A stretch of DNA of 64,000 bases from Aequorivita todarodis (GTDB lineage Bacteria; Bacteroidota; Bacteroidia; Flavobacteriales; Flavobacteriaceae), in the NCBI RefSeq assembly GCF_028561335.1, contig NZ_JAQQTG010000018.1, positions 1 to 64,000 on the forward strand. The letters run 5' to 3'. The position numbers and the translations under genes are program-made. The notes below the pieces were generated by a model that was given only the letters and a program-made list of their open reading frames with translations, had not been told where the DNA came from and searched no databases. Positions 18,236 through 26,101 of the stretch are shown here, piece by piece. How positions within the stretch are numbered: position 1 is the stretch's first letter; each line of letters begins with the position of its first letter.

Positions 18236-19684
18236 ATGAAAACACTTTTACTTTTTTTGGTAGGGGTACTGTCATTTGTGGCTTTTGGGCAGGATGGTAG
18301 TCCAGATTTATCCTTTGGGGATTATGGTTTTGTCTTAACCGAAATTGGTCCAGGCGACAACTTTGTGAATGGTTATGACCAAAGCTTAAATGATAGAGTT
18401 ATTGTAATAGGGAAGAACTATAATTTTGCTCTAGGGGAAGAAACTAATTTCATTTTAGCTTATTTTGAAGACGGCTCTATTGATACTTCTTTCGGAAACA
18501 ATGGAATACTTTGGACGGACGGCACTGACGAAGATTATAGAGGCATTCGCATTCTACCAAATGAAAACATGTTGCTGAAAAGCTATATAGGAGATCATTA
18601 TACTATTAAAAGACTTTTACCAAATGGGTTAATTGACACAGCCTTTGGAAACAATGGTCAGATTCAACCACTATTCTCTTACGGATATGGGAATAGTATG
18701 ATTTTGGATTCGGCAAACAATATGCTGGTTTTGGGAGTTGATCCTTCCTATTCCAGTATTATTATTAGAAAATTTGACATAAATGGTATGCTGGATACAG
18801 ATTTTGGGATTGATGGAACAGTTTCACATTCCTTAGGAAATATTGTCGAATTAAGGACTAATGCATTTGTGTTAAAAGAGAATACGATTTTTATTGGGGT
18901 TAGATACAAAGTAAATAACATCTATTCCAGTCATATATTGAAATTTTTGGAGAATGGTGAATTGGACACTGCTTTTGGTGATAACGGAATGGCTACAATT
19001 CCTGTGGAACCAGAATACAACACCAGTTTTTCGCTCTTACAGGATGGAAGTTTTTTAGTTGGCTGTTATTATTATGATTTTTTAAATGATGTGTTTGTAA
19101 GAAAAACAATAAAACTATTTCCCAACGCTATGCTCGATCAAAATTTTGGAAATGCTGGCGCAATCGAAGGCTATGCCGGAAGTTATGTTCAGGAAAATGG
19201 AAGGATACTTCTCAATAGGGACTATTATGATTTTGAAGGCGGAATTACTCCCTATTACTCAAGATTCTTTCCAGGTGGCATTCCAGATAATAGTTTTCAA
19301 TTTAATTCAAATTATGCGGAATTAGGTAGCGCGGGATTTCTCGCTTTAAACAGTGGAAAATTTTTAATCATCGGCACTGATATTTGGTACAATGGTCCTC
19401 CCATCAATATTGTTCTTCAAAGATTTAACAATACGCCGCTATCCATTGCGGATTTTAATATCCAAAAAACAACCATTTACCCAAACCCCTCAACCGGAAT
19501 TTTCACGATTGAACGCGAACTGTTTTCTGAAAGAACACCTTTCACAATAACCGATATTACCGGAAAAACCATTGCTTCGGGCGAACTGACAGAAAAGCAA
19601 TCACAGATAGATCTTGCCTCGGCCCAAAGCGGAATTTATTTTCTGAAAACCCAGAACGGCATTTTTCGATTGCTGAAAAATTGA
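18236..19684 (+). CDS. Delta-60 repeat protein with T9SS C-terminal domain
   Basis: A 482-residue secreted protein. It has a signal peptide (MKTLLLFLVGVLSFVAFGQ), then repeated delta-60 units marked by LDTAFGDNG/IDTSFGNNG-type motifs, which probably form a propeller-like body. The last 80 residues are a type A T9SS sorting domain (TTIYPNPSTGIFTIER ... GIYFLKT). It should cross the outer membrane through the type IX system and be anchored or released. Function is unknown. The next gene is a tandem paralogue. Some family members are calcium-dependent adhesins, but nothing here proves that. Confidence 0.88.
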   Translation: MKTLLLFLVGVLSFVAFGQDGSPDLSFGDYGFVLTEIGPGDNFVNGYDQSLNDRVIVIGKNYNFALGEETNFILAYFEDGSIDTSFGNNGILWTDGTDEDYRGIRILPNENMLLKSYIGDHYTIKRLLPNGLIDTAFGNNGQIQPLFSYGYGNSMILDSANNMLVLGVDPSYSSIIIRKFDINGMLDTDFGIDGTVSHSLGNIVELRTNAFVLKENTIFIGVRYKVNNIYSSHILKFLENGELDTAFGDNGMATIPVEPEYNTSFSLLQDGSFLVGCYYYDFLNDVFVRKTIKLFPNAMLDQNFGNAGAIEGYAGSYVQENGRILLNRDYYDFEGGITPYYSRFFPGGIPDNSFQFNSNYAELGSAGFLALNSGKFLIIGTDIWYNGPPINIVLQRFNNTPLSIADFNIQKTTIYPNPSTGIFTIERELFSERTPFTITDITGKTIASGELTEKQSQIDLASAQSGIYFLKTQNGIFRLLKN

Positions 19685-19734
19685 ATAAAAAAAATTTCGT
19701 AGTGTTTCTCCGGAAGCACCAAAACATGAAAATT

Positions 19735-21228
19735 ATGAAAACATTGCTACTTTTTATTATAGGAATTATCTCCGCAGTTACTTATGCGCAGGATGGTAGC
19801 TTGGATACATCTTTTGGGGATAATGGCATTGTAAGAACGGATATAGATGGGGATTATGATTTTCCAACCTCATTGGTCCAACAAGCTGATGAGAATTTGG
19901 TAGTGGCGGGAAGCTTCACTAATGAAGGTCATAGATTTCCATCAATTGTTCGGTACCTTCCAGACGGAAGTATAGATACAACCTTTGGAGATAATGGATT
20001 AGTGGTTTACGACAATCCTGAATATGAGAATCAATATTATGAAAAAATACTTTCTCAAAATGATGGAAAAATAATAGCCGGTGCTGCTTTTTACCATAAT
20101 TCTGAAAATATTTATGCAGCACATCGTTATCTTTCAGATGGGTCAATAGATACAGATTATGGAGCTAATGGTGAAATTATAGTTTCCTCAGAATGGGTAA
20201 CCCAAGGAGATATGATTTTACAAAGTGATGGATCCCTATTGGTTGTATGTTCTTCTTTTGAAAATGGCTTATTTAACTTTGTTTTGAAGCGTTTTTTACC
20301 TAACGGCACTTTGGATATTAATTTTGGAGATAATGGCGCCGTTATAGGTGATGGTGTTATTTCTTCAATGCTAGATACCAAAATTGGGCTTACGGATAAT
20401 GAAAAGATAGTAGTACTTGCTAATTATTATAATACAGGTAATTCTACAAAGGTTTTATTGCGCTTCAATAACAACGGGTCTTATGATAATAGTTTTGGAA
20501 CAGATGGAATAGCAGCCATAACAATTGACCAAAAATATCGGTCGATAGGTATGGCTATATATAATGATGGCAAAATAGCAGTTCATAGCGGTTATATTGA
20601 TTATCAGTCATATGAGGCACACACACTTATTTCGCGGTATCTTTCTAACGGTGACTTAGATATATCTTTTGGGGATAGTGGCTACATAAACCCGGATATT
20701 GATAATATGGTAATTGTAAAAATTTTAGCTCAAGATAACCAAAGGTTATTAACTTATGGAACTCTTATTGCTGATTTTCAAGAAGGCGGAGGGCCCTCAT
20801 TTATGAATCGATACAAATTGGGAGGAAGCCTTGATTCTACTTTTATCTTTGAAAGTTCTCCCGCATTATATTACCAAGCCGATATGATATTACAGCAAGA
20901 TGGAAAGATTGTATGTTTAATGACGACACCATGGTATGTGGGAAATGAAGATATCATAATGAAACGATATTTTAATAATCCCTTAAATATTACCGAATTC
21001 CAAAACCAAAAAACAACCGTTTACCCAAACCCATCAAGCGGGATTTTCACCGTAGAGCGCGAATTCTATTTTGAAAAAGAAGTTTATCAAATCACAGATA
21101 TTACAGGAAAAATTATCGCTAGTGGCGAATTGAATGATAAGCAAAGCCAAATAGATCTTTCAGCTGCCCAAACAGGAATTTATTTTCTGAAAACCTCAAA
21201 CGGGGTGTTCAGATTACTGAAGAATTGA
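19735..21228 (+). CDS. Delta-60 repeat protein with T9SS C-terminal domain (paralogue)
   Basis: A 497-residue tandem paralogue of the preceding gene, with the same order of parts: signal peptide MKTLLLFIIGIISAVTYAQ, delta-60 units (LDTSFGDNGIV, IDTTFGDNGLV, LDINFGDNG, LDISFGDSG) and a T9SS sorting domain (TTVYPNPSSGIFTVER ... GIYFLKT). The start at 19735 aligns with the first paralogue; an ATG three codons earlier (19726) is possible. The longer ORF to 19681 starts with a TTG overlapping the previous stop and is rejected. The two genes are probably cotranscribed and arose by duplication. Confidence 0.87.
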   Translation: MKTLLLFIIGIISAVTYAQDGSLDTSFGDNGIVRTDIDGDYDFPTSLVQQADENLVVAGSFTNEGHRFPSIVRYLPDGSIDTTFGDNGLVVYDNPEYENQYYEKILSQNDGKIIAGAAFYHNSENIYAAHRYLSDGSIDTDYGANGEIIVSSEWVTQGDMILQSDGSLLVVCSSFENGLFNFVLKRFLPNGTLDINFGDNGAVIGDGVISSMLDTKIGLTDNEKIVVLANYYNTGNSTKVLLRFNNNGSYDNSFGTDGIAAITIDQKYRSIGMAIYNDGKIAVHSGYIDYQSYEAHTLISRYLSNGDLDISFGDSGYINPDIDNMVIVKILAQDNQRLLTYGTLIADFQEGGGPSFMNRYKLGGSLDSTFIFESSPALYYQADMILQQDGKIVCLMTTPWYVGNEDIIMKRYFNNPLNITEFQNQKTTVYPNPSSGIFTVEREFYFEKEVYQITDITGKIIASGELNDKQSQIDLSAAQTGIYFLKTSNGVFRLLKN

Positions 21229-21236
21229 TTTTTTGG

Positions 21237-21254
21237 TTCCGAGAGCTATCGGAA
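21237..21254. repeat. Dispersed palindrome, copy 2
   Basis: TTCCGAGAGCTATCGGAA differs by one base from the perfect palindrome at 18073-18090. It lies 9 bp after the second delta-60 gene, so the two copies bracket the delta-60 pair. Confidence 0.8.
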
Positions 21255-21322
21255 TTGGAGCTTGTAATTTGTAATTTGCTGCCCGCATTTTGTATTTTCG
21301 GATTTCAAACGAATTTTAAGCT

Positions 21323-21913
21323 ATGCCATTAGTCACTCCCCTTTCCCCAAACCACGACGCCGAAACAAAACAATTGGCCGAATTTTTCAACGAAACACTC
21401 GGCTTTTGCCCAAATAGCGTGCTTACCATGCAGCACCGTCCGGCGATCAGCAAAGCGTTTATCAATCTTAACAAGGCCGTAATGGCGAATGAGGGACGCG
21501 TTACTTCGGCCTTAAAACGGATGATCGCCTGGGTAAGCAGCAACGCCACGGGCTGCCGCTATTGCCAAGCCCACGCCATCCGCGCAGCTGAACGTTACGG
21601 GGCCGAACAGGAGCAACTCGATAATATTTGGGAATACCGAACCCATCCCGCCTTTTCGGAAGCGGAACGTGCAGCGCTCGACTTTTCTTTGGCTGCCAGC
21701 CAAGTACCAAATGCGGTTGATGAGGAAATTAAAGAAAGACTTTACAAATACTGGAACGAAGGCGAGATTGTGGAAATGCTCGGCGTAATTTCACTATTTG
21801 GCTACCTAAACCGTTGGAATGATTCCATGGGAACTTCCATTGAAGAAGGCGCTGTGGAGAGCGGTGAGCGGTATCTTGGAAAACACGGATGGAATAAAGG
21901 AAAGCATGTTTAG
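21323..21913 (+). CDS. Carboxymuconolactone decarboxylase family protein (AhpD-like fold)
   Basis: A 196-residue protein of the peroxidase-related CMD/AhpD group. The redox motif is Cys78-x-x-Cys81 followed by His84 (GCRYCQAHA), as in alkylhydroperoxidases. It may reduce peroxides in the cytoplasm, but the substrate is unknown. The C-terminus (GEIVEMLGVISLFGYLNRWND) is typical. The last 23 codons reappear as a separate degenerate copy about 160 bp downstream. Confidence 0.85.
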   Translation: MPLVTPLSPNHDAETKQLAEFFNETLGFCPNSVLTMQHRPAISKAFINLNKAVMANEGRVTSALKRMIAWVSSNATGCRYCQAHAIRAAERYGAEQEQLDNIWEYRTHPAFSEAERAALDFSLAASQVPNAVDEEIKERLYKYWNEGEIVEMLGVISLFGYLNRWNDSMGTSIEEGAVESGERYLGKHGWNKGKHV

Positions 21914-21999
21914 TTTCCGTGGTTTATGGTGGTTGTTTGAAAAAATCAAGAACTTTTTTCTTCTTGATTTTTTTAAACTTTCCGTAGCGTTGTCCAATA

Positions 22000-22068
22000 G
22001 AAGGCGCTGTGGAAAGCGGTGAGCAGTATCTCGGCAAGCGTGGGTGGCATAAGGGAAAGCATGGTTGA
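22000..22068 (+). pseudogene. Duplicated 3' tail of the CMD-family gene
   Basis: Twenty-two codons and a stop (EGAVESGEQYLGKRGW then HKGKHG) closely match the end of the CMD gene (EGAVESGERYLGKHGW then NKGKHV). No upstream part of the gene is present: 21914-21999 is AT-rich filler without a homologous frame. This is the remnant of a tandem paralogue or a partial duplication. Confidence 0.8.
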
Positions 22069-22076
22069 TTTTTAGA

Positions 22077-22118
22077 TTAACACTTAACACTTAACACTTA
22101 ACGCTTAACCCTTAACAA
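22077..22118. repeat. Degenerate heptamer array (TTAACAC)
   Basis: Six units: three perfect TTAACAC (22077-22097), then TTAACGC, TTAACCC and TTAACAA. It is the same unit as the long perfect array at 13554-13688, here decaying toward one end, and lies just past the CMD-tail duplicate. Confidence 0.9.
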
Positions 22119-22126
22119 TTGATTCG

Positions 22127-23323
22127 TCAATACATTAGCCCAAAAAGGTGTAGCGGAATAATGTTCAAGGCCCCAATTTCAATATCATCCTTTAGTATAA
22201 AAGCATCCTTCACTCCATCAATCTGATGCGTGGTTTTATTTTTTCCACCTATTTCCACGGTATATTTTCGGTTTACTATAAAATCGCCTTTTTTGGCAAG
22301 GTGGATTTCATAAAGATGCTTCAATTGATTGGCAAAAAATGTTTCGCGCAGGGTGCCTTGCTCCAATTGACTTTGGGCGAGTGCATAAATTAAATTTGTA
22401 TTGTTGAGGTACAATTTTTCGGGTTTGGTAAATGCGCCAATGCCTTTTGAAGGCGTGAAAAATTCGTGGATAAGCTCGGCCCGATCCAATATCTTCAGGG
22501 AATTCAACAGAAAATTTCTGGAAAACCCCAAACGTTCGCTGAGTTTTGAAACGTTGGGCGTAAACGGGGCACTCTGCGCAATGGCCACGAGCAGCTTTTT
22601 TATTTTCCGGCTTTCCTGATACGGAATGTTTTCTACCGAACTCACATCTATTTCCAACATGAGGTTGATGGTGTCCAAAAGTTTGGGATAGTAATTATCA
22701 ATCCCTTCAAAACTATAGGGGTAGCAACCGTATTTCAAATATTCCTTAAATTCCGCAACGGGAAATTCCACGTGGTTTTTAAGCTCTAATGCCACTTCCT
22801 TTTGATTTTTCAGAATATATTCAAAATCGAAGGAAGGTATGTCCAGGTTGTGTTTTATGTTCAAATATTCCCGGAACGACATTTCCTTTAAAATATATTT
22901 CACCGCGCGCCGACTTAAATCGGATTCACCCTTGTTTATTTCGAGGATGGAGGAAGAGGTGAATATTACGTTCAGGGAGGGCAATTGGTCGTAAATGAGT
23001 TTTAATTCGCGCGACCAATTTGGGTATTTGTGAACTTCGTCCAAAAACAGATGTGTTCCTCCTTGCACCGCAAATTCCTCCGCGAGACCGATTAAAGTGT
23101 GGTCCATAAAATGCAGATTGTCCAGAGAGGTATAAAGCGGTTTTGTTGCTTCGGAAAGGTGATATTTTATTTGTTGCAGCAGTAGCGTGGTCTTTCCCGA
23201 CCCACGCGCACCCTTTACGCCAATAAGCCGCTGCGACCAATCAATCTGCGCTAATAGATACCGCTCCTGGCGGATATTCATATCGCTCAGTATGCGTTCA
23301 CTTAAAACAGCCAGCTCTTTCAT
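22127..23323 (-). CDS. AAA-family ATPase (ATP-binding protein, AAA_14-like)
   Basis: A 398-residue P-loop ATPase with Walker A GARGSGKTTLL near residue 40, Walker B FLDEVHKYPNW, an arginine-rich stretch SRRAVKYILKEMSFREYL, and a C-terminal winged-helix and DUF4143-like part. Such proteins are common in Bacteroidota, often species-variable, and their role is poorly known. The ATG at 23323 (MKELAVLSER) is used; the ORF start at 23344 is a TTG inside the -7 box TATATTTG (23342-23349). Repeated operator-like sequences surround that box. The gene lies downstream of rsmI on the same strand but has its own promoter. Confidence 0.8.
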   Translation of the reverse strand: MKELAVLSERILSDMNIRQERYLLAQIDWSQRLIGVKGARGSGKTTLLLQQIKYHLSEATKPLYTSLDNLHFMDHTLIGLAEEFAVQGGTHLFLDEVHKYPNWSRELKLIYDQLPSLNVIFTSSSILEINKGESDLSRRAVKYILKEMSFREYLNIKHNLDIPSFDFEYILKNQKEVALELKNHVEFPVAEFKEYLKYGCYPYSFEGIDNYYPKLLDTINLMLEIDVSSVENIPYQESRKIKKLLVAIAQSAPFTPNVSKLSERLGFSRNFLLNSLKILDRAELIHEFFTPSKGIGAFTKPEKLYLNNTNLIYALAQSQLEQGTLRETFFANQLKHLYEIHLAKKGDFIVNRKYTVEIGGKNKTTHQIDGVKDAFILKDDIEIGALNIIPLHLFGLMY

Positions 23324-23332
23324 ATTGTTGTC

Positions 23333-23410
23333 GAATAAAAACAAATATATTAAAAATTGTTTTTATTGAAAAACAAAAATGTCAATAATTGTTTTTGAAT
23401 AAAAACAAAT
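23333..23410 (-). promoter_or_regulatory. Promoter and operator-like repeats of the AAA ATPase gene
   Basis: The -7 box TATATTTG (minus, 23342-23349) overlaps GAATAAAAACAAAT (23333-23346), which is repeated exactly at 23397-23410. TTGTTTTTATT (23357-23367) is the inverted partner of 23334-23344. TTGTTTTT/AAAAACAA also forms a hairpin at 23389-23408, just past the rsmI stop. Repeated sites around a promoter suggest a regulator, but the AT-rich hairpin may only be an rsmI terminator. Confidence 0.5.
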
Positions 23411-23417
23411 TTATCAA

Positions 23418-24092
23418 TCATTTCTTCCCCGAAACCACCACCACAATCTCCCCCTTAGGCGGCTTGTTTTCAAAGTGCTTTAAAACTTCTTCGGCAGTGC
23501 CGCGAACGGTTTCTTCGTGTAGTTTTGTGAGTTCCCGTGAAACGGAAACTTGTCTTTCGGCACCGAAATATTCCACAAACTGTGCAAGGGTTTTCAGCAG
23601 TTTGTGCGGCGACTCGTAAAAAATGATGGTTCTGGGTTCTTCGGCCAAAAGTTCGAGCCGGGTTTGCCTTCCTTTTTTCACCGGAAGGAAACCTTCAAAA
23701 ACAAACCGGTCGTTCGGGAAGCCGCTATTTACAAGCGCCGGAACGAAAGCGTTGGCACCGGGCAGACAATCCACTTCAATGCCAGCTTCCACGCACGCAC
23801 GGGTCAATAAAAATCCGGGGTCGCTAATGGCGGGGGTGCCGGCATCGCTAATGAGCGCAATGTTTTCACCGCCTTGAATTCGCCTTACAATGCCTTCCAC
23901 CGTTTTGTGCTCGTTGTGCATGTGGTGGGAGTGCATCTGGGTGTCGATTTCAAAATGTTTCAGCAGTTTTCCACTGTTGCGAGTATCTTCGGCTAAAATC
24001 AAATCTACTTCCTTCAGCACTTCAATGGCGCGCAAGGTCATATCTTTTAAATTGCCGATGGGCGTGGGCACTAAGTAAAGTTTTCCCGACAT
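23418..24092 (-). CDS. rsmI: 16S rRNA (cytidine(1402)-2'-O)-methyltransferase
   Basis: A 224-residue tetrapyrrole-methylase-fold enzyme that 2'-O-methylates C1402 of 16S rRNA with S-adenosylmethionine. Hallmarks are LYLVPTPIGNLKDMTLRA at the N-terminus, AEDTRNSGKLL, ALISDAGTPAISDPG and the C-terminal FYESPHKLLKTL. Its length fits the shorter Bacteroidota form. It is second in a run after the DoxX-like gene (3-nt gap), and the AAA ATPase gene lies beyond its stop. Confidence 0.95.
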   Translation of the reverse strand: MSGKLYLVPTPIGNLKDMTLRAIEVLKEVDLILAEDTRNSGKLLKHFEIDTQMHSHHMHNEHKTVEGIVRRIQGGENIALISDAGTPAISDPGFLLTRACVEAGIEVDCLPGANAFVPALVNSGFPNDRFVFEGFLPVKKGRQTRLELLAEEPRTIIFYESPHKLLKTLAQFVEYFGAERQVSVSRELTKLHEETVRGTAEEVLKHFENKPPKGEIVVVVSGKK

Positions 24093-24095
24093 AAT

Positions 24096-24452
24096 TTATG
24101 GACGTACAATTTTTCCGAAGAAATAGGAAACCAATAAGAACACAATTCCCAACAGGGTTAAGGTAAGGTTTGGGTCGCCCAAGCGATAATGCGCAAAGGA
24201 GGCCAATACAAGGTCGAAGAATAGACCGGCATACGCCCATTCCATAACCCATTTCGGCTTTCGTAGCAGGATAAAAACAATTGCCAAGATTTTCGCAATG
24301 GCCATGGGCACGACCAAATAGGAAGGGTATTGATAATCCTGATAATGGCCTTGGATAACGAGCGTATCGGTTAAAAACACGAAAGCGGAATAGAGAAAAA
24401 GTGCGCTGAGCAGCCCTGTGGCGACCCAATAGATGGCTTTTTGGGCTGTCAT
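24096..24452 (-). CDS. DoxX-like membrane protein
   Basis: A 118-residue inner-membrane protein with four hydrophobic segments (starting YWVATGLLSALFLYSAFVFL) and the Pro-rich loop YQDYQYPSYLVVPMAIAK typical of DoxX-like proteins. The function of this small family is not settled; some members are linked to quinone or redox processes. It sits between the gene at 24464 and rsmI with short gaps, so the three are likely one operon. Confidence 0.8.
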   Translation of the reverse strand: MTAQKAIYWVATGLLSALFLYSAFVFLTDTLVIQGHYQDYQYPSYLVVPMAIAKILAIVFILLRKPKWVMEWAYAGLFFDLVLASFAHYRLGDPNLTLTLLGIVFLLVSYFFGKIVRP

Positions 24453-24463
24453 AAAGTTGGAGT

Positions 24464-25255
24464 TTAGTTAAAACTTTTTTCAATTATATTCATAAACCGT
24501 TCGGAATATTCTTCTTTGTTTAGCCAGTAGTTATAATCTGGTTTTACCCTGCCTTTGATGAAACTTTTGGCCTCTTCATAATTTTCCATCGTGTTTATTT
24601 GCGAAAGCACACGGGTATAATCTTCGGCCTGCCCCTCAAAAAGGTGTTTTATGAAGGCCAAACGATCGTTCAGGCCGATGTTCAAACCTTTGTTTACAGT
24701 ATCGTTCAAAGATTTCGAGCGCGATTCGGTCATCGTTTTGCTGGCCGGTGTTCCTTCAACGGATTTTGGGAAAAGCGCTGTATTTTTTCTTTCAAACTCT
24801 GGCATTTGCTGATAGTTTGAAGCAAATTCCTCCAAATCATTTTTAACGTGCTTTACCGTTGGCTTTTCCTGTGCTTCGGCAGCTTCGGGTTCGTGGCTTT
24901 TCGGTAGCATTTCATCCAGCAGTTCATCAATACGTTCGCTTTCTTCCGGCATTTGCGCCACGATGTCCTTTATTTTTTCCATCAATGGTTCAATGAGGTC
25001 TTCCTTGTGCTCTGGCTGCGGCACGGGCTCGGGCTCGGTAAACCAGTTTTCCTCCCGGAAACTTTTGGAATCCAGTGATTCTGTGAGGGGTTCTTCGGAA
25101 GGCTCCCCAATTTGATTTTCAAGATATTCAAGCACGGTCAGTTTTTCATATAACTTACCTGCCAATCCCTTTAGCGAAGCGGCATTAAACGTTTTTTCCT
25201 CTTCAATCAGTTGCTTTGCGAGCCCTGTTATTTGCTCGCGGAGTTTCTTCTTCAT
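24464..25255 (-). CDS. Conserved hypothetical protein, acidic
   Basis: A 263-residue, strongly acidic, apparently cytoplasmic protein of unknown function. It has a helical N-terminus (MKKKLREQITGLAKQLIEEE), a low-complexity Glu/Pro-rich middle (about 60-150), and an ordered C-terminus (GLNDRLAFIKHLFEGQAEDY ... SEERFMNII-like end). The C-terminal pattern looks like a protein-binding module, and I recall similar proteins only from flavobacteria. It is first in the apparent operon with the DoxX-like gene and rsmI. Confidence 0.7.
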   Translation of the reverse strand: MKKKLREQITGLAKQLIEEEKTFNAASLKGLAGKLYEKLTVLEYLENQIGEPSEEPLTESLDSKSFREENWFTEPEPVPQPEHKEDLIEPLMEKIKDIVAQMPEESERIDELLDEMLPKSHEPEAAEAQEKPTVKHVKNDLEEFASNYQQMPEFERKNTALFPKSVEGTPASKTMTESRSKSLNDTVNKGLNIGLNDRLAFIKHLFEGQAEDYTRVLSQINTMENYEEAKSFIKGRVKPDYNYWLNKEEYSERFMNIIEKSFN

Positions 25256-25325
25256 ATCTTTTTAAATTAACCGGAATTTCTATTTTGTTTTTATAAATTT
25301 ACGCATCCTTTATGTAAACGTCAAC

Positions 25326-25333
25326 TATTTTTG
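25326..25333 (+). promoter_or_regulatory. -7 box upstream of tdk
   Basis: TATTTTTG (exact TAnnTTTG) lies 108 nt before the tdk ATG, which gives a long leader. A possible 30-codon leader ORF (25359-25451) ends 11 nt inside tdk in another frame. Confidence 0.45.
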
Positions 25334-25358
25334 TTTTCTTGTTCAAATCTACCATTTT

Positions 25359-25451
25359 ATGGAGATTTCAAACAATCTTCAAGTTGGACAAATCGTTTGG
25401 AAATTTAATGAGTACCCAATGTTTCGCGTAAAATTAAATTATGTTTCTTGA
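25359..25451 (+). CDS. Possible 30-codon leader ORF overlapping the tdk start
   Basis: An ATG-initiated ORF ([20 protein letters not shown] then [10 protein letters not shown]) ends in TGA 11 nt after the tdk start codon. Overlap with the next start suggests translational coupling or attenuation, but chance cannot be excluded for so short an ORF. Confidence 0.25.
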   Translation: MEISNNLQVGQIVWKFNEYPMFRVKLNYVS

Positions 25452-26100
25452 AAATACCGTAAATCAGAAAGAACAATTTGGCTGGATTGAGGTAATCTGC
25501 GGTTCCATGTTTTCAGGAAAGACCGAAGAGCTTATCCGAAGGTTGAAACGCGCCCAGTTTGCCCGCCAAAAGGTAGAGATTTTTACCCCTTCCATAGACA
25601 CGCGCTATGCCGAGGATGCGGTGACCAGCCACGACAGCAATCAAATTCGCTCCACGCCCGTGCCCGCTGCGGCAAACATTCCAATCTTGGCAGATAATTG
25701 CGATGTGGTAGGCATTGACGAAGCCCAGTTTTTTGATGACGAAATCGTAAAAGTTTGTAACGACCTCGCCAATCGCGGCGTGCGCGTGATAGTTGCAGGC
25801 TTGGATATGGATTACAAAGGCAACCCCTTTGGCCCCATGCCCGCCTTAATGGCAACGGCCGAATATGTTACCAAAGTACACGCCATCTGTACCCGAACGG
25901 GAAATCTTGCCCATTACAGCTACCGAAAAACAAAAAGTGAAGCCCTGGTTTTACTTGGCGAAACCGAAGAATATGAGCCTTTGAGCCGTGCAGCATTTTT
26001 TAAAGCACAGCTTCGGGACAAAGTAGTAAAACTGGAAGTGAAGGATGCCGAAGACCTCAGTGGACAAAAAGCTCCTGAAAAACCTGGAAAACAAGCCTAA
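25441..26100 (+). CDS. tdk: Thymidine kinase
   Basis: A 219-residue type II (TK1-like) thymidine kinase that phosphorylates thymidine with ATP for salvage. It has Walker A GSMFSGKT (21-28) and DEAQFF (from 93). The lasso-loop zinc ribbon is altered: the first CxxC reads Cys150-Thr-Arg-Thr ([15 protein letters not shown]) and no second CxxC is visible, so the structural zinc is probably missing. The C-terminal 20 residues are Lys- and Pro-rich. It is probably cotranscribed with alr, whose ATG follows one base after the stop. Confidence 0.93.
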   Translation: MFLENTVNQKEQFGWIEVICGSMFSGKTEELIRRLKRAQFARQKVEIFTPSIDTRYAEDAVTSHDSNQIRSTPVPAAANIPILADNCDVVGIDEAQFFDDEIVKVCNDLANRGVRVIVAGLDMDYKGNPFGPMPALMATAEYVTKVHAICTRTGNLAHYSYRKTKSEALVLLGETEEYEPLSRAAFFKAQLRDKVVKLEVKDAEDLSGQKAPEKPGKQA

Positions 26101-26101
26101 T

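Noticed and set aside
26045-26101. Alr start overlapping tdk
   Set aside because: Would add 19 residues unlike alanine racemases; the ATG at 26102 fits the family.
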